A stretch of DNA of 64,000 nucleotides, from NCBI GenBank assembly GCA_001600415.1, contig BCJX01000002.1, positions 2,504,246-2,568,245 of the forward strand, given 5' to 3'. This document shows positions 11,274 through 22,459 of this stretch, piece after piece (position 1 is the first letter of the stretch; each line of letters opens with the position of its first letter). A program made the position numbers and the translations under genes. The DNA comes from Pascua guehoae (lineage: Eukaryota; Basidiomycota; Tremellomycetes; Trichosporonales; Trichosporonaceae). The notes beneath the pieces were generated by a model that was not told the origin of the DNA, did not search any database, and worked only from the letters and a program-made list of their open reading frames with translations.

Positions 11274-13486
11274 ATGCTCTGCACGACTGTGGGAGTCATC
11301 TCCCTCGCCCTCGCAGCGGGTGTCGCCGCAGCGTCCCAAAAGCCCAACATTGTTTTGATCCGTGAGGCACCTTGTCAAACCAACCAACACTTTTGTCCAA
11401 ATACCTAACCCATCCCCCGCAGTGACCGACGACCAGGACAAGCACACTCTGGACAAGCGGCACTGGCTGCCCCGTATCCACAAGCACCTCGTCGACGAGG
11501 GCGTGCTGTACGACAACTTTTTCACCCCCGTCTCGGTGTGCTGCCGTCGCGTGTCTCTCTCCTCCGCACCCAGCATGCGCACAACCACAACATTACCTTT
11601 GTGTCGCAACCATGGGGCGGGTGGGAGATCTTCAACCAGTACGGATACGTGGGGCACACCCTCCCGGACCACCTCCAGGCTGCAGGCTACAGCACGTACT
11701 ATACTGGCAAGTACATGTGAGTGTGAAATGTGGTGGCAGTGCGTCGGAACTGGGGCTGATGAGCAGGAACGACCACACTTCCGAGAACTGTGAAAAGCTT
11801 CCCGTGTCTGGATTCGTGAGTAGCGTGTATATACCTGCTCCACACACTGACACGGCCACAGACGTCGTCGGACATTCTGGTCGACCCGTACACGTACGAC
11901 TACTGGAACCCAGGCTTCTCGCGCGATAGTGGGTCGAACCATCGCAAGCACCTACCTGACGCCAGACGGCCCCGTCGAGGTCTTCAAGGGCCAGTACTCG
12001 ACTGACCTTGTCCGCGACCGTGCGGTCAACTACCTCGACGACGCGCTGGCCGAGGACAAGCCATTTTTCCTGGGTATCGCACCAATTGCTTCCCATTCGT
12101 GTAAGTCGCCAGCGGCCAGCGTGCCACTTGTGCACTTGTGAGGAAAGCAAGCCAGGCCGCGCACGGAATTCGGCTTGATTCAGTTCGATTCGGTTGCATC
12201 CACACCGCCCGAACAAGCTGACCAGCAGGGATCAACTACAACGGGCTCGACATTCCCGAAGACGGCGAGATTGGCACGTTTGTCTCCAATATCCCCCCCG
12301 GTGCACCTCGCCACGCGAGCCTGTTCCCGGTCGAGCAGATTCCCCGCACCGAGTCGTTCAACCCCGACACGCCCCAGGGTGTATCGTGGGTCAAGCACCT
12401 GCCCAAGCTCAATGACACGCAGGTCGCGTACCTCGACGACTTTTACCGCGGCCGTCTCCGGTCGCTGCAGGCGGTCGACGAGCTGGTCGAAGACGTGGTC
12501 AAGAGGCTCGAGGCCGCGGGCCAGCTCGACAACACGTACATTTTCTACACGTCGGATAACGGCTACGCCCTCGGCACACACCGCCGACAGCCGGGCAAGA
12601 CGCTCGGGTTTGAAGAGGACATTCATGTGCCGTTTATCGCCCGTGGCCCCGGCATCCCCAAGGGCGTGTTCGACACGCTGTCGTCGTACGGCATGGTCGA
12701 CCTCTCGCGCACCATCCTCGAGATTGCCGGCGCACACTCGGACTATGAGAACGACGGCGTGAGGATCAACCTCCACCAGAGCGACGAGGTCGTCGCAGAG
12801 CACGCCAACGCCCGCCACTCTATCAGCGAGTACTGGGTCCTGGGTGTCGAGGAAGGTGTCTACGGCGGCACATTCCACACCAACAACAGTGAGTCAAGAG
12901 TGGGGCGGCGTGTTTCCAGAATCGACAGTGAGCTGACACCGCAGCATACCGCACAGTGCGCGTGCACGACGAGGTGGCAGGCAAGCCCGTGACGTACAGC
13001 TACAGCGTGTGGTGCACTGGCGAGCGCGAGCTGTACGACCTCGTCTCGGACCCGCACCAGGTCCGCAACCTGCTCGCCCCGCTCAACGATGTCGGCCCAT
13101 TTGCGCCGTTCACCGCCGAGGTCGACGGGGCACCCGTCCTCTCCGCCCGCCAGCAGCGCCTGCTGGACCGCCTCGACGCGCTCGTCCTCGTCCTCAAGAC
13201 GTGCAAGGGCGTGACGTGCCACAAGCCCTACTCGGCCTTGTTTCCCGAGCTCTCGGCCGGCGAGGAGGTCTACAAGCTGTCCCAGGCGGCCGACGCACGC
13301 TTTGACGACTACTTTAACCGCCTGCCAAAGGTCCGCTTTAGCTCGTGCGCGCTCGGGTTCCAGAGCCGCCTGGAGAAGCCAGAGTGGAAGGACGACTGGG
13401 CGTTTGCGGGCGATGGCGCCGCGGGTGTTGCCGGTCTCGCGAGTCTCGCCGGCGAGGCCCTCGGTGCTGGTCTCGGCCTCATCTAA
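11274..13486 (+). pseudogene. Secreted arylsulfatase with two frame breaks
   Basis: Type I sulfatase (sulfate ester hydrolase). From ATG 11274 it opens with a signal peptide (MLCTTVGVISLALAAGVAAA), then KPNIVLIL joined across an intron (11362-11422) to the metal-binding TDDQD. Further family blocks are YYTGKYM, DILVDPYTYDYWN, YTSDNGYALGTHRR, PGKTLGFEEDIHVPFIARG and a C-terminal region ending FGLI-like at 13483. Introns include one after GKYM (about 11715), one at about 11817, one at about 12100 and one near 12890. The frame is broken at about 11540-11545: the text reads SVCC in one frame and PSRVSLLRTQH in the next, as if one C were missing inside the formylglycine signature C-x-P-S-R. A second shift lies near 11928, after GFSRD. 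The frame is intact after that. It is either a recent pseudogene or has two sequence errors. An in-frame upstream ATG at 11244 is possible. Confidence 0.8.
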
Positions 13487-14577
13487 CCCGTAGAGTTTGT
13501 AGGTTTGTAGAGATGGAGAAGAACACCAGGAAAAAAACACAGGTTGTGGCATGCTGGGATGCATCTTATGGGAACAACGCCAGTGGCCATGGGAACACCC
13601 GCGCCGTCGGAGAACCAGTGCGTTAGTTGGCTCCTTATCATGGCCGTGTGTCAGCTCTAGTCGCTTTCCCATGCACTTTCCACCTCTGCTGCACTCATGC
13701 AAATGTTGTCAGCTGACGGTCCAGAGATTTGGCCATCTGTACCTGCTCGAACGCTAGCTGCTGCGCCAGCGTGAGTGTCTTGGATGGCCTGGGGGCCCCT
13801 TGGGGACTGGATGGGTTGGCGAGATTTATAGCTTGGATGTAGAGCAGGGCTAGTATCGTGGCCAATACAGAGGACAGAGCAAGAGCAGAGTAGCTCGAGT
13901 ACAGTAGTTAGAAGAGTGGTAGTGCTTGTGGTGGACACTTTTCGAAATGAGGCCTAGAGTACTGGGCGACTGAGCAGATGGATGAGATCCAGGGGTTTGT
14001 GCTACCGGTCTGTTTAACCGGAGGGAGCCGATCCCCGGATCGGCCCAGTGCAGTGCAGTCCACGACGCATGCAATGCATTCTGCGGGCCAAACACCAACC
14101 AAACCCTCCGACATCGACTTGTACTCATTTCCCCATTTTCTCAACCCCACCCCCGCCCATCGAAAAACAACCATGCCGCGGAGGAGCTACCGCGAGCACC
14201 GCGCCGCGCGCGCCGCCGCGGCGGGATATGGGTTAGTCTTCACTCACTTTTGTTGTCGCGGGCACGACAGACGTGTGCAGGCGGGCACAGGTAGACGTGG
14301 GCTGTGGTTTTTTGGGCGTTCCGTATCTCTCGAGGTACGGGTGGCATAGGGGGCGGGCGGGGGGCACAGCTTGGCCAAGGCCTGTGCGACGCGGCGACGC
14401 CAGTGTTGCCGACTGTCCCGACTGTCCGTCGGGGGCGACAGGTGTGCCCGGTGGGTATGGCCGGCGCGTGCAGTGTCGTGCGTGGATAAGCAAAGATTGC
14501 GATTTGAGAACCACAGAGTAGTTTGGTGTTCACACGTTTGCCAAGCCCATCTCGCTGCCGCCACCACCCAGTCCACC
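13487..14577. other. Intergenic region with possible alternative first exon
   Basis: No independent gene was recognised. An ATG at 14173 in good context opens MPRRSYREHRAARAAAAGYG and runs to a gttagt donor (14232). Joined to the acceptor cacag at 14514 it would read in frame into the next gene, but this needs a 283-nt intron. The rest is unassigned. Confidence 0.4.
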
Positions 14578-17132
14578 ATGCGCGCCCTCTCTGCGCTCAG
14601 CGCCGCGCGACACATGCTGACAGACAGGAGCGACGACCTCGACTCGCTCGCGTCCTTTAGCACGTATGGGTCGCAGACGACTCTGTCCTCGCTCGTCGGC
14701 ACGCCAGTGGTGGCCCAGCACCCCTACGGCGCAGTGTACACGTCGTCGCTTGCGCCGCCCTCTGTCCGCCCCATTCGCCCACGGACAGGCTCGAGTGTGT
14801 CGGCGACGTTTTCGAGCTTCTCAAGTATGGGCGGCTCGCCGACGCCGGGCGGGCGCGTGCCGAGCCCGACATTGTCGACGCGGCTCGAGCGCGAGGTGCG
14901 CGAGCGCAACGCTGCCAACAACCACGGCAACCACGTCTCGCCATCACCCGTCCCGGTCACGGATGGTGCGGCAGCTACTGCTGCCGCCGTTCCCGGGAGT
15001 GCAGGTGCGCGGGGGACGAATGGGCCAGACCGACCTCGCGACGCGTCGGCAAAGGGGTCTGGACGAGATCGCCTCGCTTCACGGCAACCCCACTCGCCCG
15101 GAGGCCAGTTGCTCGACGCGGACGCCAAGCGCCGCCGCCGCGCACGCAACGAGGAGCGCTGGCTCCGTGCCCGCGCGCGCGAGGCTGCCCACGACGCCCC
15201 CATCCGCCGCTGGGCGCGGGCGGCACATGCGCGCATTGGGCCGCGCCCCGCCCTCTGGTCGGCCGTCGCGATTGCCCTCGTCGTGCGCGTCTTGCTGGGT
15301 GTTCTGGCGCTGTGTGAGTGCTGTGCCACTGCTGTGCTGCGGGAAAGGACGGGACGGTGGGAGCGGCGACGTGGGACGGTGTGGAGCGGCGATCCGTGGC
15401 CCTCTGGTGACCATTGTGCATCGCCTAGGTTGTCGCCGGCTAGCGAGAGATGCCGGAGAGCATCGCTCCGATGTGATGGGAAAAACGAGCCGCCAAGACG
15501 GACACTGACAGCCACAGACTGGAGCACCGATGTCCAGCGCCGTTTCGCCGCCCTCGTCTCCGCTGCGCGTGCAACATGTGCTGCGCCCGCCAGCCTGTCT
15601 CCCATTCTGCGACGTAAGTGTTTCCCGAGCGTCCAGGACGTCCGCTGACAGGCAGCATTCGCAGGGCCATGCCGCACAGTGTACGTTTTTTGCTCTCCTC
15701 TTGGTGCCCGCCACGCTCGACCCCTCTTTTCACGGCTTCCGAAACTCCCGTCCCGCTGTCCTACTTGTTATCTCTGACGCACTGATGATGGAAGACTGAC
15801 GCTCAGGCTCGCACCCACCAGCTCGGGCTCGCAGGTTCGCGCCTTTGCGGCTGTTCTCGCATTCCACCTCGCACTCGAGACTGTGCTGTGGTCGGCCGCA
15901 CTCGGATGGGCGCTCATCGAGGGCTCGCACCAGCGGCGGGCGATGCGGACACGGATCGGCGCCGCCATCTACCTCGTCGGCACGCCAGTGCTCGCACTTG
16001 CCGATGCGTCCTTGCTGCCGTGAGTGTGAGGTGCCAGTGACTTGGCATCTTCCCGCGCCCCTGTGGCGCACACACTGTACTGTTGCTAACAGCAGAACAC
16101 GCACTCCTGCACTTGGCCTGACGGCGTGGTCACTCCTGCTGCTCAACTTGGGCTATGACGGCGCCGCAGCTGCACTCATCGCGGCGGCAGTCTGGGTGTC
16201 GCCCGCGGGGACACCGTCGACGGCCGTCGCCTGCGTCCCTGGCTTTATCGTGTACGCCCTCGGCAAGCGCGTGTGGCTCGCGGACCGGGGACGCGGCTAC
16301 CTTGCTCGACTCGCAGTGGCGGCAGCGCTGGCGCTCGCCGCGCTTGAGGCCCTGCGTCCCGCGCCTCTCCGCGCCCGTGTCGGCTTTGTTCTGGCCGTCG
16401 TCAAGAACCCTCGCCTGCTCATGGACGTCGTCGACGTTGGGCAGCTGATCTCCCTCCGTGGCGCTCTGACGGTACGTTTTTGGCAAGACGCTGGCAGCTG
16501 CCACCTCGGCCCTTACCCGCTTACTGACCCCACCCCAGTTTGTCTCCCTCCTCCCCGTGGCGTACCTCACATTCCGCGCCTCGGTCGGTCTCCGCCCGCG
16601 CAACGGCGATCCTGTGCCGGCCGTCCCCGCGACCGTGCGCCTGCTCCCGCTCACCGTCGCCGCGACCGCGGCGGCGGCCGCATTCCCCGCCCCTGCCGCA
16701 CCCCTGCTGCCTCTGGCGCTTTCGTCGGCGCTCCGCGACGACGACGACGAGTGGGCCGTCGCCATCCAGGCCCACCACGTCGCGGCGCTCGCCCTATGGC
16801 CGCGCATGGGCAACCTCGTGCCCCTGGCCGCCGCCTACGTCCTGGCATGGGGATGGCTCATTGGCGCAAAGCGCAATGCCCCCGACCCAATCCTCCGCGC
16901 CCATCAGTTAATAACCACAACCCTCGCTCGCCTCGCCCTCTTTTACCCCCTCCTCTCCTTCGTCCCATCCATACCGCTACGCATCCCCGCCGCGGCCTCG
17001 GCCGCCGCCACGCACCTCGTGACAGCGGCCGGCTGGGCACACACGGCCTTTGTCGCCGCCTCCATTGTCCTCCTCGTCGCGTGGGCAAACGCCCGCCTCG
17101 TCAAGACGGCGTGGGCGATTGGGGCTCTGTGA
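14578..17132 (+). CDS. Unrecognised polytopic membrane protein
   Basis: I do not recognise a family. A Ser/Thr-rich cytosolic-looking N-terminus (about 240 aa, opening MRALSALSAARHML) leads into an Arg-rich stretch and then about ten hydrophobic segments, for example PALWSAVAIALVVRVLLGVL, VRAFAAVLAFHLALETVLW, GLTAWSLLLLNLGYDGAAAA and the last TAAGWAHTAFVAASIVLLVA. Probable exons: 14578-15312, about 15518-15611 (reading YWSTDVQRRFAALVSAARA), about 15655-15680 (SIRRAMPHS), 15835-16020, about 16095-16471, and 16540-17132. All junctions keep frame with GT..AG sites. The start at 14578 has a good context (ccaccATG), but 14173 is an alternative. The protein is extremely Ala-rich in its helices. It could be a fungal-specific transporter or a membrane scaffold; no catalytic signature was seen. 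Confidence 0.65.
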
Positions 17133-18036
17133 TCTCTGACCCGACCCGGCCCGACCTGACCCGACCTAGACCTGGGCCCGAGCTCGTGACTTGGAACATT
17201 GGATCCATATTATGCATCTGCATTGTATACTAGTCTTGCCAGCGGGCTGGAATGTACACTGCTGCGAGTGCGGGCGAGCCGTGCAGGCCGAGTATGGTGT
17301 TGCTGGTCTGGGTCTTGCCGAGACTTACAACCCTTCTTCTGGGCACCCGCAGGGCATACTGTACTGCCGGATCGTGGTCCGCTCGGAGTATGACTTCCTC
17401 GCACAACTCGTTTGTAATACCGCGAGACGCTGCCAGTTTCCATAACAAACCCGCCTCCTTCGGGCGCTTGGTACGCCGTCGTGACCGGCAAAAGGAGTGC
17501 TAGATGCAGGAGTACATTGTAAGGGAGTCGAACCCCTGCCGCGTCGACGGTCGCACTGCCTCCTCGTCTGATGTGGACGAGGCGCGTTTCGATGGCAACG
17601 ACGCATGATACCGTTTCACCAACAATGTCGCTGTGGCTGGAATGCTGTTGGAATACAACTCCGGCCGCTCAACAAGATCAAAACCCTTTTGCTATACGGT
17701 AAAATCCCAACAAATGCTGAGACGGGAGAGTCGATAGTGCCAGGAGTCCCGCCTCGGCGATGACCTGTAGCTCAGTCCGGTGCCTTGAACACCGCGCTGC
17801 CTGACTTTTAGTACCATGATCTCCGTCAAGAAATATCGATACACAGGGAGGGGCCCAGGCAATTGTCTCGGCGACGTGTACATGCGCTGTGGCCGCTCCG
17901 AATCTCGACTTGCGTCTTCCAGCCCGCCATACACGCCATAACCGCCCTATCCGCCACTGCCACCCGCCTCCACGCGTCTGTATACACACCGACGCTGTAC
18001 AGATGAATGCATCGCCATCCTGCTCTCTCGTGGCAT
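17133..18036. other. Convergent intergenic region containing tRNA-Gly
   Basis: Lies between the membrane protein (+) and CCT8 (-). The only feature supported is the tRNA-Gly gene at 17513-17628. The remaining sequence should be 3' UTRs and spacer. Confidence 0.5.
17513..17628 (-). tRNA. tRNA-Gly (GCC) with 45-nt intron
   Basis: On the minus strand: acceptor ACATTGT pairs with ACAATGT, D-stem GTGA/TCAT, anticodon stem CGTCG/CGACG with loop TTGCCAT, T-stem AGGGG/CCCTT with loop TTCGACT, discriminator A. A 45-nt intron follows position 37; it contains a 7-bp hairpin, CCTCGTC/GACGAGG. A TTTT terminator follows about 17 bases downstream. The first pair is A1:U72 rather than the usual G1:C72 of glycine tRNAs. 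The anticodon loop itself matches fungal tRNA-Gly(GCC). Confidence 0.8.
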
Positions 18037-20701
18037 CTAATCTTCGTCCCAGTGGCCCTGCTGCTTGGGGGGCGCGAGGCCCGCCTGCTTTGCGACGATA
18101 ATGCTGTCGACGCGGAGGACGCTAATGGCGGCCTCGGTGGCGAGCTTGATTGCCCAGTCCTTTGCGGCAAACGAGTCGAGGACGGTCCCGCGCTTTGTGT
18201 CCGTCGTCCTGCGGACGGCGGGGGGGGCGACGGCGTCAATGTCGACGCCGGCGTCTACCTGGCCCTCCTTGTGCGCGGCGTACAGGGCGCTCACGACGTC
18301 TTCGGCGGGCAGACCGGCGTTTTCGGCCAGTGTGCGGGGGACGACCTCGAGTGCCTCGGCCCAGCGGCGGATGCCGTGCTGCGCCAACCCGGGGGTCACG
18401 GACGCATAGTCTGCGACGCGCGACGCAAGCTCAATCTCGGTCGCGCCCGCGCCGGGCACGAGCCGCCCGTCGCGCATCAGGATGCGGACATTGTTGACGC
18501 CGTCGTCAATCGAGCGCTCCAGGTCGTCCAAGTGGTTGGCCGTCGCGCCGCGCAGCACAATCGTCGCCGTGCGCGTCCGCTCGCCGTCCTCCTGCCGGAA
18601 GACGGTCACGCGGTCGCCGCCAATCTCAATCGTCTCAAACACGTCCACCATACCCGCCTCCTCGGGCGTGGGTGCACCCAGGCGCGCAAGTGGCGTTGCG
18701 CCAAACACGCGGCACAGGCGGCGCAGGTCAAACTTGGACAAGACCTTGACGACGGCAATGCCCATGCGGTTCAGGTAGTGCAGCGCGAGGTCGCCAATAC
18801 CGCTGCCTGCAATAACGAGCTTGACTCCAGAGTCGGCAATCTCCTTGAAGTACTGTGGGGTTAGCAACAGCAGGGGCAAACACAGCCTGTAGGAGTGACG
18901 GCGAACGATGACCAGAGGGTGGACGACAACTCGCCACGACAACAACTCGGCCACACCATACTCGTTCAGAGTCCACACAAGCCCAGCAGCATGCTGCCCA
19001 ACCCCTGGTCATAGCCTCAGCCGCAGGGTTCGGTCCCCAAACTCATCATACCATCCAGCCCCCGCTCCACACCACGTGCCAGCACTCCAACACTCACGCC
19101 CTCGAGCTGCTTCTCCTCTCCACGGGTAAAGTCGAGCAACTCGTCGGCCTTCTTGAGGAGGACGGTGCCTTTTGTCTCGGTCTGGGAAATGTCGAGGCCG
19201 CACGTGTACACGGCAACCTTTGCGTGCTTTGCGCTCTTGACAATGCCCTCTGGCTCGCGGCCAAAGACCATGCCGCGGACGACGCGGGACGCGTCCAGGC
19301 CGCCGCCGAGAATCTTGACGACACGGACCGAGTCGACATTAAAGTCGCGCGGGTTCTTGGGCATGACGGCGAGCGACGCCTCCGAGACGAGCTTGGCCAG
19401 GAAGTGCTCGTGGCCGGGCTGCTTGGATGCGAGTGCGGGGGCGATGGCCGCGGCGAGCTCGGTTGCGGTCGGGAGCGGCGACGTCGCGATGGTCGACGTG
19501 ACGAGCTCTGGGCGGTTAGTTGGTTCTGTGGTTGGTAGGTGTAGGATACGCTGGTGGCTCGTCTCGTTGCCACCAGTCTCGGAACAGCAGGTCCACATGC
19601 AAAGACTGTCTGCCGTCACCAGCGCACTCAAACTACGTCCATGGGCGCCGTGGAGGCACGCAAACGGCCACGGTCCCAAACAATCTCCCCTGGTGCTGCC
19701 TGCACTTCCACCACCACCTCCACCCATAAAGTTACCCCCACGCACACCCATGAAGTTACCCGCACCCGCACCCGCACCCGCATCCGCACCCATAAAGTCA
19801 ACCCCAAACCCATACTCACTCCCAATCTCTGTGCGGCCCTTTTCAAGCGCCATCTCGTACCCCTGAATGACCTCGCTGGGGTGCAGACCCATGGTGAGCA
19901 GGTGCTCTGAGCGCTTGAGCAGCTCGCCGGCAAAGATGAGGACGAGGCACGTCGCGTCGCCCATCTCGGCCTCCTGCGCGTGGCTCGCCATGACGAGCAG
20001 CTTTGCGGCCGGGTGCGCCACTTCGATTTCGCGGATAATCGTCGCCGCATCAGACGTGACAAACAGCCGGCCCAGGTGGTTGATGATGAGCTTATTCCGT
20101 CCTGCGTGTTAGTTGTGCTTGTGCTTGTCTTGTACTTGTGCTGGTGCTTGTGGCGAGCTGTCGTTGTGTTGTCGTTGTGTGGTGGTGCTTGGGCTGAGCT
20201 GGCGAGCGGAGCGGTCTGCAGCCTCGGCCTCCACGGCGACAGTATTGACGCCGCACGGCCTCGCGTCCCACGTCACGAGACGCAGTGGGGGAAAAAGTTG
20301 CCTGCCCACACCAGCCGTAGCCCCAGTCACAACTCGGCTGGGAGGCACAAACGTCCACGTACCATTGGGACCAAACGACGTGCGCACAATCTCGCTCAGC
20401 TCGCTCGTCGCGGCAATGTTGCGCAGCACAGCCTCCTCGAGACCAGACAGGTGCTGTGGGTCAGCTGGGTCCAACTCGTTGGATTGTGTCGTGTCGCGCT
20501 GTTGTGTTGGGACCGTAGGCAGCTAGCTGCTTTGCAACATGTTGCAACTCGCAACTTGAACTTGCAACTTGTCGGGCCACACCACAACGTGCAGGGTGCA
20601 GTCACAGCTGCCACAGCTGCCACAGCTGCCCGGCAACAAAGGCATACCTTGTAGCCCTGCTTGAAGAGGTCGTTTCCGACCTTTGGGACCTTGAGCGACA
20701 T
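18037..20701 (-). CDS. CCT8: CCT theta subunit of the TRiC/CCT chaperonin
   Basis: Subunit of the cytosolic eight-membered ring that folds actin, tubulin and other proteins using ATP. Exons on the minus strand: 20701-20648, 20453-20363, 20101-19820, 19507-19098 and 18852-18037. They sum to 1653 nt, or 550 aa, the usual CCT8 length. Visible: LSGLEEAVLRNI, TSFGPNGRNKLIINHL, the theta-type SDAATIIREIEVAHPAA, the ATP loop GDATCLVLIFAGELL, NVDSVRVVKILGGG, the Gly-rich VPGAGATEIELASRV, and a C-terminus ending WDED as in other theta subunits. The four introns are long for this genome (194, 261, 312 and 245 nt). The third carries cacccg hexamer repeats. Confidence 0.95.
19740..19800. repeat. Hexamer-type repeats in a CCT8 intron
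   Basis: Inside CCT8 intron 3 (19508-19819) the plus strand shows repeated cacccg/catccg hexamers and two copies of a (t)gaagttac(cc) unit. This accounts for part of the intron's unusual length. Confidence 0.6.
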
Positions 20702-20998
20702 GGTGGGGCGGGGTGGGGTGGAGAGTGGTCGACAAGGTGGACGAGGTGGACTGGCCCGCTTTGATCGCGAACTACGGTAAGGTCTCTGGGTCGGCGTGGA
20801 TGACAGCGACGCGTAACAGCAACTGGAACCATCCATGCCATCTGGCATCCTCGCGCGAAATCTCCACGTGGCATGGTGCCACACTGCTCATAACGCCGCT
20901 GCTGGCTGCTGGCTGAGGCTCTGCCTCTGCCCATGTGCTGACAGGGTCCCCCACGTGGGTGCCCCATGCTCTCCAACAAAAAGAATGAATGACTGATT

Positions 20999-21080
20999 TA
21001 TCGCCAGCAGGTTTCGATCCTGCGATCTCCAGGTGTCATACGAATATGAGCCTGGCGCTTTCCCACTAAGCCATAGCGAT
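20999..21080 (-). tRNA. Initiator tRNA-Met (CAT), copy 1, 10-nt intron
   Basis: Acceptor ATCGCTA/TGGCGAT with A1:U72, D-arm GCTT/AAGC, anticodon loop CTCATA, T-loop ATCGAAA (A54 and A60) and discriminator A. A1:U72 with A54/A60 marks eukaryotic initiators. A 10-nt intron (ttcgtatgac) follows position 37. The anticodon stem is CCAGG/CCTGG, so positions 29-31 are AGG rather than the usual GGG. A T5 terminator lies about 17 bases downstream. The gene is identical over all 82 nt to the copy at 39604-39685. Confidence 0.92.
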
Positions 21081-21115
21081 TGGAATCAAATCATGAAGAC
21101 AAGCGTCCGGGATTG

Positions 21116-21124
21116 TATATAAAG
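21116..21124. promoter_or_regulatory. TATATAAAG element upstream of initiator tRNA-Met
   Basis: This perfect TATA-like string lies 36-44 bases upstream of the minus-strand tRNA, in reverse orientation relative to it. It could serve as an upstream Pol III TATA element, as described for Schizosaccharomyces tRNA genes, or it could direct a short unrecognised plus-strand transcript. The second initiator copy lacks it. Confidence 0.3.
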
Positions 21125-21758
21125 ATCCTCCTTTGATGCCCTGAGGACAACTTCCTGCCATTGTTGACATTCTCCCCTCAACACAGGCCCACATCGCGTT
21201 CAGAATTCAGCAGGCAGCCCCATACTCGCGATCATGGCGCTCCTTCTTGGTCGTGAGGCTCGCCTTACACAGACAATGCGAATACTCTGGCAGTACAGCT
21301 CTCCCTTGCACGTTTGTCGAGGATGGAGCAGATGCCACTGACTCGAGCGGCGGTTCCCAAATCGCCTCCGGGTTAGCGGTCATCGGTAAGCCTAGGCGGT
21401 TGGCGATATTGACGCGGCGGTAGCACAGGCAGGTGCAAGGTCAGAAATGGGCAACTGGTGCTGCACCTCTGAACAGCACCCACGTATGTCCAAACGCGCC
21501 AAGCCGAACAGACGCCACTTGCACTTGGCCGCCGCCAGGTGCGAGCACCGCTCGGCGTTACCTCTCCACTCCGCGCAGAGCTGCAGTCTCGAATCGCGCA
21601 TTTCGGACGCAGACGGCGAGGCGGAGTTTCCCAACCCATCCATCCTCGTCCCCTTGGTGCCCAACCACCCTATCCCTGCGCCTCCCTCCACCTCAGTACG
21701 CCATCCCACTCGTAGCCGCACCTCAGACGCACCCTGCTCGTCCCACGGACAAAAGGAA

Positions 21759-21848
21759 AGCCTCGTATGGGGCTCGAACCCATGACATTTTGATCTTGCA
21801 CGCTGAAGGAGTAAGAGTCAAACTATCTACCGACTGATATAACGAGGC
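21759..21848 (-). tRNA. tRNA-Lys (CTT) with 17-nt intron
   Basis: Acceptor GCCTCGT/ACGAGGC, D-stem TATC/GATA with loop AGTCGGTA, anticodon stem TTTGA/TCAAA with loop CTCTTA, T-arm ATGGG-TTCGAGC-CCCAT, and a TTTT terminator just downstream. A 17-nt intron (ctccttcagcgtgcaag) follows position 37. The discriminator reads T, which is unusual for lysine tRNA. Confidence 0.88.
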
Positions 21849-22459
21849 GTGGTGCTGTCCCACGTCGTGCGGTTGGGCCGTGCGCAGACGCGAGGCCGGT
21901 GAGCCAAATGGAAGATGGGTAGTTAGAGCACAGGCAATCGGGTCTGCGGGGGTGTAGGTGGCAATGCGCAAGTGTAGAGCAGAGTAATGACGGCGCAGTT
22001 ACCAAAGAGGCGCAGTATCGCAATACCGAGACGACGGCGTGGTACCCACTGCTTTACCCGAAAAGAAGGGTGGTGCTGGTGAGATTGGGTGCTGGGACCC
22101 TTGAGCATCCGTAGCTCCTGTAGTACCCGAGCTACAGATGAGTAGATTAGCCCGTCATTCACCGCATCAGTACCTCTGTCCCCCAACGCGGGAATGCCCC
22201 AGTAAAGCCGTAAAGCCCCTGGGGAGAAGCTCGACGGGCGCATGCCCACCGTACTCGGGACCCGTGCGGGCCGTGCCCACGCCCCATGCTCCTTGGACGT
22301 CACCCACTCAGACTGTTCACATCACTCGCATCTCTCCGATGCCTGCCATGCTATCGCAAGCTACAGCTAGCTGCTCCTAGCTCGCACAACTCGGGCGCGG
22401 GGGGGAGGGGGGAGCGCAGTCGGTACCCGTACTGGCTGCGTTGGGCTCCTCGACACAAC

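Larger units (their letters stand above)
20702..22459. other. Intergenic region carrying two tRNA genes
   Basis: Spacer between the CCT8 start and the NOT2 stop. It contains initiator tRNA-Met and tRNA-Lys, both on the minus strand, and a TATATAAAG element. No protein-coding exon was convincing. A 35-codon frame opening at 21234 (MALLLGREARLT) follows the TATA-like element but has no other support. Confidence 0.5.
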
